A DNA stretch of 64,000 bases. Source: Halorussus sp. MSC15.2. GTDB lineage: Archaea; Halobacteriota; Halobacteria; Halobacteriales; Haladaptataceae. Below are positions 46,059 to 54,155 of this stretch, in pieces. The position numbers were made by a program, and so were the translations under genes. Each line of letters begins with the position of its first letter. Within the stretch, counting starts at the first letter, position 1. A model generated the notes under the pieces. The model was not told the DNA's origin. It made no database searches and saw nothing but the letters and a program-made list of their open reading frames with translations. Location of the stretch: NCBI RefSeq assembly GCF_010747475.1, contig NZ_VSLZ01000008.1:1-64000 (forward strand), written 5' to 3'.

Positions 46059-47590
46059 CTGACGAGGAAACTATCGAAGTCGGGAAACACGGCGAAAACT
46101 CAGTCGACCTCCCTGTCATCGACTTGCTTACCGGACGCGGTTTCGTCACCGGCAAGTCGGGGTCCGGGAAGTCGAATACGATGTCGGTCGTCGCGGAGAA
46201 TCTGTTGGACCGTGGGTACGGGCTGATGATTGTGGACGTAGATGGTGAATATTACGGCCTGAAGGAGGAGTACGAACTGCTCCACGCGGGGGCCGACGAG
46301 GAGTGCGACATTCAGGTCGAACCCCAGCACGCCGAGAAACTCGCGTCGCTGGCGCTGGAGGAGAACGTCCCCATCATCCTCGACGTGTCGGGCTACCTGA
46401 ACGAGGACGACGGCAAAGAACTGCTGAAGGCGGTCGCCCAGCAGTTGTTCGCCAAGGAGAAGAAGCTCAAGAAGCCGTTCCTGATGGTGGTCGAGGAGGT
46501 CCACGAATACATCCCCGAGGGCGGCGGGATGGACGAGTGCGGCCGAATGCTCATCAAGATAGGCAAGCGCGGGCGCAAGCACGGACTCGGTATCGCGGGC
46601 ATCAGCCAGCGCCCGGCCGACGTGAAGAAAGACTTCATCACCCAGTGCGACTGGCTGGTGTGGCACCGGCTCACGTGGAACAACGACACCAACGTCGTCG
46701 GGCGCATCCTCGGCAACGACTACGCCGACGCCATCGAGGACATGGGCGACGGCGAGGCGTTCATGACGACCGACTGGTCCGAGGAGACCCGCCGGGTCAA
46801 GTTCCACCGCAAGCAGACGTTCGACGCCGGGGCCACGCCCGGTCTCGACGACTTCGAGCGCCCCGACCTCAAGTCGGTCAGCGACGACCTCGTGAGCGAC
46901 CTCCGGGAGATAAGCGAGGAGGAGTCCCGCAGGGAGGACCGCATCGAGGAACTCCAGCAGGAACTCCGCGAGAAGGAGAACCACATCGAGGACCTCGAAC
47001 GCCAACTGGAGGAGGCCCGCGAGATGGAGGAGGTCGCCGACAAGTTCGCCAAGGCGATGCTCGACACCTCCCGGAACCAGCGCGCTAACCCCTACGTCGA
47101 TACCGGCGGGGCGAACTCGGGCGGGCGAGTCGTCGGTGGGGGCCAGCGAGTCCAGCAGGCCGACCTCGGCGGCTTCGAACAGGCCGAGGCGAAGGACGCC
47201 GAGAGCGAGACGGACGACGACGCGACCGAGGCGGACGCCCCCGACGCCGAGGACCGCGAACCGCTCGAAGCGATTCGAGCGGAACTCGACGCGCTCGACC
47301 CCGTCGAGCGCGGGATGCTGGCCTACTATCTCGGCGAGGGACCGGCGAGTCCGGTCGAGGCCCACGTCGTTGCGGGCGGGGCGGAGGACCGCGAACTCGC
47401 CTACAACCACAACCGGACGCTCCGCCAGCGCGGGTTCGTCCAGCACGCCGGGCACGGCGAGTACGTCGCCGCGTTACCGAGTCTGCTCGCGGCGCTGACA
47501 GACGGCGAGATGGACGACGACACCCGGAGCGAGGCGCTGGCGGAGGTCGCCCAGGAACTCCCCGACGTGGAAGCGGGAGAGTCGGCGTAG
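46055..47590 (+). CDS. HerA-like ATPase (DUF87/DUF853 family)
   Basis: 511 residues. FtsK/HerA-type P-loop ATPase: Walker A GKSGSGKS at 33-40, Walker B region PFLMVVEEVHEYIP, sensor ISQRP. Residues about 280-330 form a coiled coil, followed by an acidic, Gly-containing linker and a C-terminal winged-helix-like domain (about 405-490). Relatives are DNA-pumping ATPases for recombination or of unknown haloarchaeal role; no NurA nuclease is adjacent. The first 65 or so codons use more AT-ending triplets (GAT GGT GAA TAT TAC) than the rest, as if that stretch had been replaced. Start ATG overlaps the HNH stop. Confidence 0.9.
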   Translation: MTDEETIEVGKHGENSVDLPVIDLLTGRGFVTGKSGSGKSNTMSVVAENLLDRGYGLMIVDVDGEYYGLKEEYELLHAGADEECDIQVEPQHAEKLASLALEENVPIILDVSGYLNEDDGKELLKAVAQQLFAKEKKLKKPFLMVVEEVHEYIPEGGGMDECGRMLIKIGKRGRKHGLGIAGISQRPADVKKDFITQCDWLVWHRLTWNNDTNVVGRILGNDYADAIEDMGDGEAFMTTDWSEETRRVKFHRKQTFDAGATPGLDDFERPDLKSVSDDLVSDLREISEEESRREDRIEELQQELREKENHIEDLERQLEEAREMEEVADKFAKAMLDTSRNQRANPYVDTGGANSGGRVVGGGQRVQQADLGGFEQAEAKDAESETDDDATEADAPDAEDREPLEAIRAELDALDPVERGMLAYYLGEGPASPVEAHVVAGGAEDRELAYNHNRTLRQRGFVQHAGHGEYVAALPSLLAALTDGEMDDDTRSEALAEVAQELPDVEAGESA

Positions 47591-47675
47591 GGACGCTCCG
47601 CGACTCGGCAGTCCGGTTCTCAGTCGATAGAAATCCGAGTGAGGTTTTTAAGACCAGACTGCCCATCAACCATAC

Positions 47676-48158
47676 ATGTTAGTCAGAGAACTGATGACTG
47701 AATCTGTCGTAACGGTCGAGAGTGGTTCTTCGGTCCAGCAGGCGGCGACCCAGATGCTCAGGCACAGCGTCGGTAGCGTAATCGTGACTCACGCGGGGAC
47801 GCCCGCGGGCATCGTCACGAAGTCCGACATTCTGTACGCGGGGGTCGCGACCGGACGGCCGTACGACCGAATTCCGCTCGACTCGGTCGTGAGCCATCCC
47901 GTGGTGACGATTCGGCCCGACGACACCGTCGTCCGGGCGGTCGCGGTGATGAAGGAAAACGCGACGAAGCACCTCCCCGTGACGGTTGACGACGAACTGA
48001 GGGGCATCGTGACGACCACCGACATCGCCACGCACCACCGAGACCTGTTCGACGACGTTCGGCGGATTCAGTCGGGCGGCCGGGAGTTGTCGGACGCGGA
48101 GGGTCGGCCTCTCGACGGAGACGACGAGCGGGTGGGCCACGCGCCGGGAGAGTTTTAG
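47676..48158 (+). CDS. Tandem CBS-domain protein
   Basis: 160 residues with two CBS motifs: VRELMTESVVTVESG to GIVTKSDIL, and DSVVSHPVVTIRPDD to GIVTTTDIA, then a charged tail. Binds adenosyl ligands and acts as a regulatory partner; target unknown. TTTTTAAG at 47645-47652 is 27 bp before the ATG, so it is transcribed separately from the HerA gene. Confidence 0.88.
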   Translation: MLVRELMTESVVTVESGSSVQQAATQMLRHSVGSVIVTHAGTPAGIVTKSDILYAGVATGRPYDRIPLDSVVSHPVVTIRPDDTVVRAVAVMKENATKHLPVTVDDELRGIVTTTDIATHHRDLFDDVRRIQSGGRELSDAEGRPLDGDDERVGHAPGEF

Positions 48159-48181
48159 GTCGGTTCCGGCTATCTGTTCCT

Positions 48182-48454
48182 ATGAACACGCTGGCCCGGG
48201 CGGGCGAGGACGAGTGGAAGCTTCCCCAGCACGCCTACGTGGTCGTCTACGACGAGCGCGAAACCGAACTGCTGACCATCTACGACTGCGGCGCGGCCCA
48301 GAAACCGCCGTCGGCGCGGGTGCTGGGCAACCTCGTCCGCGTGAAAGCCGACCACGAACTGGAGAACACCGTCACTGGGTACGTCGTCCGGATGCGGGAG
48401 GAGTCGATTCTGGAGAAGCAGGACGACGACCACTGGATAATCGTCGCCGAGTAG
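48182..48454 (+). CDS. Small conserved haloarchaeal protein
   Basis: 90 residues, beta-rich: HAYVVVYDERETELLTIYDC, ARVLGNLVRVKADHEL, TGYVVRMREESIL. No motif, membrane segment or signal. Lies 23 bp after the CBS gene in the same direction, so it may share its transcript. Function unknown. Confidence 0.7.
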   Translation: MNTLARAGEDEWKLPQHAYVVVYDERETELLTIYDCGAAQKPPSARVLGNLVRVKADHELENTVTGYVVRMREESILEKQDDDHWIIVAE

Positions 48455-48478
48455 TACGGCGGTTCGTCCGCTCGGTCT

Positions 48479-49123
48479 CTACAGCGGTGCCACCAAGTCC
48501 TCCAGCGCCGCCTTCGGGTCGTCGGCCTTCGCCACGCCGCTGGCCAGCAGGACTCCCTCCGCGCCGAGTTCCTGCGCGGAGGTCAGGTCCTCGCCGGTCG
48601 AGATTCCCGCGCCGCAGTACACCGCCACCGAGTCGTCCACCGCCTCGGCGGCCTCGACCGCGTCGGTGACGATGTCGGGGTCGGCCTTGCTGACTGGCGT
48701 CCCGGTGCCGATGAGTTCCGGAGGTTCGACGGCCACGGCGTCCGGGCCGAGCGCGGCGACCGCCCCGATTTGGTCGGGGTTGTTCGCGCAGACGCAGGTG
48801 TCGAGGTCCGCGCGCTGTGCTGCGTCGAGCGCGCCGTCGATGTCCGCGAGTTTCAGGCGGCGCTCGGAGTGGTTGAGCAGGGTCCCGGTCGCGCCCGCCT
48901 CGGCGGCGGGCTCGGCCAGCGTCGAACCGGTGTGGCTGCCGTGTTCGACCGGTCCGACGTGCTGTGCCCACGTCTCGACGCCCGTCTGGGCGACGCGTTC
49001 GAGGTGCGCGGCCTGCGGCGCGACGGCGATGTCCACACCCGACGCGTCGCTGACCTCGCGGGCGGCGGTGGCGACTTCGACCGGGTCACACGGGTACGCT
49101 TTCAGATTGACGACGACCTTCAT
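48479..49123 (-). CDS. tpiA: Triosephosphate isomerase (archaeal type)
   Basis: 214 residues, the short archaeal form. NLKAYP with the active-site Lys at the start, [16 protein letters not shown] with the catalytic His, [16 protein letters not shown] with the catalytic Glu, and phosphate-binding [10 protein letters not shown] and [10 protein letters not shown]. Interconverts dihydroxyacetone phosphate and glyceraldehyde 3-phosphate. Converges on the preceding small gene. The 294-nt region on its upstream side shows no gene. Confidence 0.95.
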   Translation of the reverse strand: MKVVVNLKAYPCDPVEVATAAREVSDASGVDIAVAPQAAHLERVAQTGVETWAQHVGPVEHGSHTGSTLAEPAAEAGATGTLLNHSERRLKLADIDGALDAAQRADLDTCVCANNPDQIGAVAALGPDAVAVEPPELIGTGTPVSKADPDIVTDAVEAAEAVDDSVAVYCGAGISTGEDLTSAQELGAEGVLLASGVAKADDPKAALEDLVAPL

Positions 49124-49417
49124 GTCCGAACCGACCGGCGGGCGCGACTAATAGGTTGCGAGACCGGAGTAACCTGCGGAGCAGCGGACGGTCTCGGAGA
49201 CACGAAAATCGAATCGGTCGAGGGCTTCGCGAGGCTCCGGGAGACACCAGCTACGAGACTGCCAAAGAGCTAATCGCGCGAACGGAGCGAACCGGCCGTG
49301 CCGACCGAGCGACGGCACGAACCGGGCGTAGCGGGGCGGGCGGAGTACCGTGCCGTGAGTGGGACCGACGACCCTCGAAAGTCGGGACCGTCCTTCTGCT
49401 CTCGCCGTCGCGTCTCT

Positions 49418-49948
49418 CTAGTCCTTGCGCTTGACCACGTCGCCGAGCGTGTACTCGCCCGACGAACTGCCGCCGCTCCACTCCTCGTCGTCGGCGGAGC
49501 TACCGGCGGTCAACCGGATGTCGAGTTCGCTCTCGAGTTTCTGCCGCACTTCGTCGCTGGGGAGCACGTCGCCGCGCTCCAGTTTCCGGATGAGGCTCGC
49601 CTTCTCGTTGAGTTCGTCGGCGAGGTCCTCTTGGGTCATGCCCTCGCTCTCGCGGGCGTTTCGGATGCGGTCGTCGTAGTCTTGGGCGATTTCGTCCATG
49701 TCGTCGAACATGTCCGAGCGCCGTGACTGGGACGAACTCGAAGACGTACTCGACGAGGAGGAGGACCCGGAACTCCCCGACGAGGAAGAGGAGGTCGAGT
49801 ACTTGGTCGAGGTGGAACTGGAGGTGTCCTGCGTCTTGACCTCGGTCCCGAAGTCCGAGCAGTTGTCGCAAACGTCCAACTCGGCCCCCTCGACCTTGAT
49901 GGTCTTCGGGGAACCCGTCTCGGCACCGCACATCTCACACTGTACCAT
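49418..49948 (-). CDS. mbf1: Archaeal multiprotein bridging factor 1
   Basis: 176 residues. N-terminal zinc ribbon (CEMCG and CDNC), a flexible Ser/Thr-rich linker (about 40-78, runs of SSSS), then a Cro/C1-type helix-turn-helix (DYDDRIRNARESEGMTQEDLADELNEKASLI in parts) and a short tail SGEYTLGDVVKRKD. aMBF1 binds the ribosome or transcription machinery. Start ATG 49948 gives the conserved MVQCEMCG. The long Ser linker is characteristic of halophiles. Confidence 0.92.
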   Translation of the reverse strand: MVQCEMCGAETGSPKTIKVEGAELDVCDNCSDFGTEVKTQDTSSSTSTKYSTSSSSSGSSGSSSSSSTSSSSSQSRRSDMFDDMDEIAQDYDDRIRNARESEGMTQEDLADELNEKASLIRKLERGDVLPSDEVRQKLESELDIRLTAGSSADDEEWSGGSSSGEYTLGDVVKRKD

Positions 49949-50129
49949 GAGGGAAGGTAGTCTGTCGCCGCTCTTAAATTCCACGCCGTGGCATCCGGCG
50001 AACGTCGTCGGTCCGACGGCCGTTCGTTCGAATCTCGTCGTCCAGTCGTCCGAAAACCACCGGTCAGTCAGACTGCGGCATCGCTGTCGGGTCGCCCGTA
50101 AAGAGGTCGCCCATCGAACGAACGAGGTC

Positions 50130-50384
50130 CTACGGCAGTTTGTCGTCGTCCTGTTGGTCGCGGAGATAGCCGAACCCCTGTTTGACCTCCTCGCTCCGCT
50201 CGAAGTACTTCAAAACCCGTCGGCAGGTCTCGCGAGAGAGCCGTGTCTCGCGGCTCAACTCGAACAGCGAGTCCACCTCCTCGGCGACTTCGAGGAACTC
50301 GTCCATGCTGATGTGGCTGTTCGCCGGTAGTATGTCGTCCAAGTCCACGCTGATGCCCGATTCACCCGGTCGTTCGTCCGTCAT
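50130..50384 (-). CDS. Small helix-turn-helix-like protein
   Basis: 84 residues, acidic. The segment ELSRETRLSRETCRRVLKYFE resembles a helix-turn-helix, preceded by a helical SMDEFLEVAEEVDSL. Possible small DNA-binding or toxin-antitoxin-type regulator, but no family recognised and no partner gene adjacent. Confidence 0.6.
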   Translation of the reverse strand: MTDERPGESGISVDLDDILPANSHISMDEFLEVAEEVDSLFELSRETRLSRETCRRVLKYFERSEEVKQGFGYLRDQQDDDKLP

Positions 50385-50485
50385 AACACTTCGCTACCTC
50401 TGTTCCTTTCGACATTACCGACTGTGAAAAAGCTAACTAACCGACGGCCAACTGACTAGTTTCAGTGGCGGAGACCGACGTCGGC

Positions 50486-51094
50486 CTACGACAGCGCTCG
50501 CCAAGAGTAGTAGAATCGCTGGAGCGCGGTGACGTGGCCGACGACGGCGAAGACCACGAGCAACCACGCCGCGACCGAAAGTCCCGCGGGGGTCGCCGAC
50601 ACGACGGCCGCGAGGACCCCGGTGACGCCGACGAGCGCGAGTCGGTCGGCGCGCCCGAGCAGGCCGCCGTACACCCTGTCGAGTCCGACCGCCTGCGCCT
50701 GCGTCCCGAGGTAGGAGGTCATCAGCACGCCGGTCACGGCCGCGAGACCCAGCGCGTATCGGTCGATTCCGGCCGCGAGTCCCGTGATGATGACGATGTC
50801 GGCGTACCGGTCGAGGACGTGGTCCAGCAGGTCGCCCGCCTTCGAGTCGGTGCCGAGTTCCCGCGCCAGCGCGCCGTCGAGCAGGTCGAGCCACCCGTTC
50901 AGGAAGACGAGGACGGCCCCCGCGAAGTACCAGACTGGGTCCTGTTCGCCGAGGTAGAACGCTCCCCCCGCGCCACCCGCGAGCGCGAACGCGACGACGC
51001 TGACCGCGTCCGGAGTCAGGCCGAGTCTCGTCGAGAGCGAGACGAACGGGTCGAGCATCCGGTCGGCCACGTGGCGGAACTGGTCGAGGGTCAT
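50486..51094 (-). CDS. CDP-alcohol phosphatidyltransferase family membrane enzyme
   Basis: 202 residues with about five to six hydrophobic segments and the family signature D-G-x2-A-R-x8-G-x3-D-x3-D (DGALARELGTDSKAGDLLDHVLD). Transfers a phospho-alcohol from a CDP-lipid to make an archaeal phospholipid head group, for example archaetidylinositol phosphate; which alcohol is not clear. Start overlaps the stop of the kinase gene (ATGA); last gene of an operon with hisC. Confidence 0.9.
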   Translation of the reverse strand: MTLDQFRHVADRMLDPFVSLSTRLGLTPDAVSVVAFALAGGAGGAFYLGEQDPVWYFAGAVLVFLNGWLDLLDGALARELGTDSKAGDLLDHVLDRYADIVIITGLAAGIDRYALGLAAVTGVLMTSYLGTQAQAVGLDRVYGGLLGRADRLALVGVTGVLAAVVSATPAGLSVAAWLLVVFAVVGHVTALQRFYYSWRALS

Positions 51095-51618
51095 AGGTAA
51101 TCGAGGTAGGAGACCGTTCCGGCGCTGGGTTCGCGGTCGTCGGAGACGACCGCCGAGATTTCGGCGGCCACCGCTTCGGGGTCACGGTCGGTCGTCTCGA
51201 TTTCGTACACGTTCTCGACGCCGTGCTCGTTCACTGCCTCCGAGAGAATCACGTCCAGCGCCTCGCTCTCGGCGTTCTCGCTGGCCTTCGCCTCTGACTC
51301 CCCGCGGTCGGTGAGCCTGCGTTCCAGTTCCTCGGGGTGGCACCGAAGGACGACCACTCTGTCGGCGTCGAGGTGGTGGGCGAGGTGCGACTCCACGAGC
51401 AGGTCGTCGCGGTCCGACAGACGCTCGGCGACCGCGTCGAGGTCGGCGACGAGACTGTCGCGCTCCTCGTCGCGCTCGCTCCAGAGGTCCTCGTCGCGAA
51501 TCAGTTCGTTGAGGTGGACGACTTCGAGACCGGCGTCGGCGAACTCGGGTTCTGATTCGAGCGCCTCGACCGCTGAGGTCTTGCCGGTGCCGGGCGTTCC
51601 AGTGACAACGACTCTCAC
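51091..51618 (-). CDS. AK6-type adenylate kinase / nucleotide kinase
   Basis: 175 residues. P-loop GTPGTGKTS at the very N-terminus, HLNELIRDEDLW, LVESHLAHHLDADRVVVLRC, and an arginine-rich lid DRGESEAKASENAESEAL, all as in the Fap7/AK6 family, which has adenylate kinase activity and a role in 18S/16S rRNA maturation. Starts with GTG (51618) overlapping the hisC stop, and ends overlapping the next ATG, so the three genes are translationally coupled. Confidence 0.88.
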   Translation of the reverse strand: MRVVVTGTPGTGKTSAVEALESEPEFADAGLEVVHLNELIRDEDLWSERDEERDSLVADLDAVAERLSDRDDLLVESHLAHHLDADRVVVLRCHPEELERRLTDRGESEAKASENAESEALDVILSEAVNEHGVENVYEIETTDRDPEAVAAEISAVVSDDREPSAGTVSYLDYL

Positions 51619-52688
51619 GACGATAACACCTCGTTGAGTTCGGCGACCGCGCGCTCGGTCTCGGCCTCGGTGCCGCAGGTGATGCGAACGCACTCTGGAA
51701 GGCCGAAACTCGTGCAGTCCCGGACGATGACCCCGCGGTGCTGGAGTTCGTCGGCGACTTCGCTCGCGTTCCCGACCTCCGCCAGCACGAAGTTCGCGTG
51801 GCTCTCCCACGTCGGCGCGTCGAGGTTCTCGTAGACGTACTCCCGCGCCCACGCGGCGGTCTCGACCGTCTTCTCGGCGTGGTCGTCGTCGTCCAGTGCG
51901 GCGAGTCCGGCCCGACAGGCGATTTCGCTCGCGGCGAACGGGGTGTTCACCCGGGCGTAGGCGTCGGCCCACTCCTCGGGCACGACGCCGTAGCCGAGGC
52001 GGACCCCTGCCAGTCCGTACACCTTCGAGAACGTCCTGAGGACCGCCACGTCGTCGCGCGTCCGGACGAGTTCGACCGCGCTCGGCGCGTCGGCGAACTC
52101 GCCGTACGCCTCGTCCACGACGACGAGGGTGTCGTCGCTCGTCTCGTCGGCGATTGCCTCTACCGCGTCGAGGTCGAACCGCTTCCCGGTCGGATTGTGC
52201 GGACTCGTGAGGTGGACGATTCGCTCGCCGTCGTAGTCCGAGAGGACCGTCTCGGCCGTCAGTGCGAAGTCGTCGTCCTTCGAGAGACTGTACTCCTCGA
52301 CCTCGCCGTGGTGGAAGCGCGCGCTCATCCCGTAGTAGGCGAACCCGGGGTCCGGCACGAGGACGGTGTCGCCGGGTTCGAGCGTGGCCCGAGCGAGGTA
52401 GTCGAGGACGCCGTCGCCGCCGTTGCCCAACCAGACCTGCTCGGACGCGACGTCCCAGCGGTCGGCCAGTTTCTCGGTGAGGTCGGCGTGCGACGCTTTG
52501 GGGTAGGAGCTAGCCGACGCGGCCGTCTCCCGGATGGCCTCAACTGCGGCCGGACTCGGGCCGAAGGGGTTCTCGTTCGAAGCGAGTTTCACGAGGTCGT
52601 CGGGGTCGAGTCCGAGTTCCCGAGCGACCTCTTCGATGCCCCGTCCGGCCTGATAGACGGTGTGCGCGGAGAGGTCCCGTGGTTGCAT
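51615..52688 (-). CDS. hisC: Histidinol-phosphate aminotransferase
   Basis: 357 residues. PLP fold type I: KLASNENPFGPSP start, NGGDGVLDYLAR phosphate-binding loop, DEAYGEF, and the Schiff-base lysine in TFSKVYGLAGVRLGYG. Transaminates imidazole-acetol phosphate in histidine synthesis. ATG 52688 is 27 bp after a minus-strand TTAAG element (about 52710-52716), suiting a leaderless start; the frame extending upstream is rejected. Confidence 0.94.
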   Translation of the reverse strand: MQPRDLSAHTVYQAGRGIEEVARELGLDPDDLVKLASNENPFGPSPAAVEAIRETAASASSYPKASHADLTEKLADRWDVASEQVWLGNGGDGVLDYLARATLEPGDTVLVPDPGFAYYGMSARFHHGEVEEYSLSKDDDFALTAETVLSDYDGERIVHLTSPHNPTGKRFDLDAVEAIADETSDDTLVVVDEAYGEFADAPSAVELVRTRDDVAVLRTFSKVYGLAGVRLGYGVVPEEWADAYARVNTPFAASEIACRAGLAALDDDDHAEKTVETAAWAREYVYENLDAPTWESHANFVLAEVGNASEVADELQHRGVIVRDCTSFGLPECVRITCGTEAETERAVAELNEVLSS

Positions 52689-53049
52689 GTGAGAGAGGTG
52701 TGGGCGACTTGCCTTAAGAGTGCTTACCTCGGGTAGGAGCGCATCCGAGGCGAAGGGACGGCGGCGCGACTGCACACTAACTGCGTGTAGTGGAACGCCG
52801 GTGAGAAGCGAAACGACGAGCAGAGATGAACTGACGAGTAGAGAGAGAGAACGACGAGCAGCGACGGAACCACGAACTGGCCGACTCCCGAGTAGCGTCG
52901 AACTGTGAAGAACCCACTCGGCCGACAGAGCGCCGAAGTGCGAATTGCGGCCGTTAGCGACGCTATGGGCCGATTTGGCGGTGGTTATGTCAATGTCCGC
53001 CCAGTACAAATAAGGAGAAACCTGCCGACTACCCGACGGGGAGACAACG
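52689..53049. other. 361-bp intergenic region
   Basis: Holds the hisC promoter and that of the Gln/His/Gly-rich gene (ACAAATAAGG near 53005-53014). Between them a purine-rich stretch repeats AACGACGAGCAG twice (about 52811 and 52850) with imperfect copies around it; no gene or RNA could be supported. Confidence 0.5.
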
Positions 53050-53958
53050 ATGGCACGAGACAATCGTAACCGGTGGGGAAGAGGGAGTCACGAGTCAGAC
53101 CGTCAGCAGCGAAGCGAACAGGGCGAAGGCGACACCCGAGGCGGCCGATACTCCGCGGGCGGTCGAGAGTCCGCGGGCGGCGGCGACCGGCGAGGTGAGT
53201 CCGGTCACCGACAGTCCGGCCAGCAGAACATGCCCGGCCAGCATCAGACCGGCCAACATCGAACCGGCCAGCAACAGGGCGGTCAGCACCAGACCGGCCA
53301 GCACCAGACCGGTCGGCACCAGATGGGTGAACACGACGTACAGGAACACGGCGGCCAGCAGATGGGCCGACAGTCCGGCGAGCAGCACCACCATCACCAC
53401 CATCATCACCACGGAGGCGACCAACAGCAGGGCCGACAGGGCGGTCAGCAGATGGGTCACGGCCAGTCCGGCCAGCGTCAGCAGTCGGGTCGAACCGGCA
53501 CCCGATACGGGAGTAACCGCCAGCAGTCCGGCCAGCGAGGAGGACAGCACCAGCAGTCGGGACAGGGCCAACAGATGGGCCGCCACGGGAGCAGTCAGCG
53601 CCACGAGGTCGGGCAGAATCAGGGACGCGGTCAGTCCCGCCACCAGAGCGGTGACGTACACGAACTGAGCCAACACGGCGGAAGCGGCGGCCAGTACACG
53701 GGGCACGACCGCCAGCAGTCCGGCCAGCATCAGCAATCCGGACGGCACCAACAGTCGGGACAGCATCAGCAGTCCGGGCAGCACCAGCAGACCGGTCGGC
53801 AGTCCCGACAGGGCGGACAGGGGCAGGACCAGAACCAGTACGGTGGTAGCTCCGAGAGCGGGTTCAGCCCGGTTCAGCAGACCATGATGCGCGGTCAGGA
53901 GCATCACGGCCGCCAGAGCGAGCAGGGTCACGGCGACGAGTCACACCGCCGACGGTAA
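53050..53958 (+). CDS. Gln/His/Gly-rich low-complexity protein
   Basis: 302 residues, almost entirely Gln, Gly, Ser, His and Arg, with few hydrophobic residues. Degenerate repeats QTGQHQ and QSGQHQ (five- to ten-residue units, many copies between 55 and 255), a run of nine His at about 114-122, and Arg/Ser ends. Predicted disordered, prion-like in composition and a possible metal binder through the His run. The reverse strand also holds a long Leu/Ala open frame, but this strand has GGGGAG six bases before the ATG and a TATA-like element upstream. Positive or neutral charge is unusual for a haloarchaeal protein. Confidence 0.6.
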   Translation: MARDNRNRWGRGSHESDRQQRSEQGEGDTRGGRYSAGGRESAGGGDRRGESGHRQSGQQNMPGQHQTGQHRTGQQQGGQHQTGQHQTGRHQMGEHDVQEHGGQQMGRQSGEQHHHHHHHHHGGDQQQGRQGGQQMGHGQSGQRQQSGRTGTRYGSNRQQSGQRGGQHQQSGQGQQMGRHGSSQRHEVGQNQGRGQSRHQSGDVHELSQHGGSGGQYTGHDRQQSGQHQQSGRHQQSGQHQQSGQHQQTGRQSRQGGQGQDQNQYGGSSESGFSPVQQTMMRGQEHHGRQSEQGHGDESHRRR

Positions 53959-54155
53959 CCGCCGGAACTGGAACGGACACCCCTACCTGCACCAGCACCA
54001 GCGGCTCTACCGCCCGGGAATTCCTTTTTGCACGGTATTCGACCACGGTGACAGACGTTAGCCCTAATGGCGTTCGGGGCCGAGGAACGGTAGGGGATGG
54101 GTATGTTCGAGTTATATACTACTGACAGCCGAGTGCGGCGTCGAGGTGGGAGACG

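Noticed and set aside
49124-49417. Possible gene or RNA upstream of tpiA
   Set aside because: Only short GC-rich inverted segments (GTGCCG/CGGCAC) are visible; no start, promoter or family pattern.
53200-53830. Possible CRISPR-like or minisatellite array in the repeated CAG/CAC-rich DNA
   Set aside because: Units are short, degenerate and in frame without regular spacers; they are codon repeats of a protein.
53095-53931. 278-codon minus-strand frame, Leu/Ala-rich, looking like a membrane protein
   Set aside because: It is the complement of the CAG/CAC/ACC repeats of the Gln/His/Gly-rich gene. The plus strand has a ribosome binding site and TATA-like element at its start, and the minus frame shows no family pattern.
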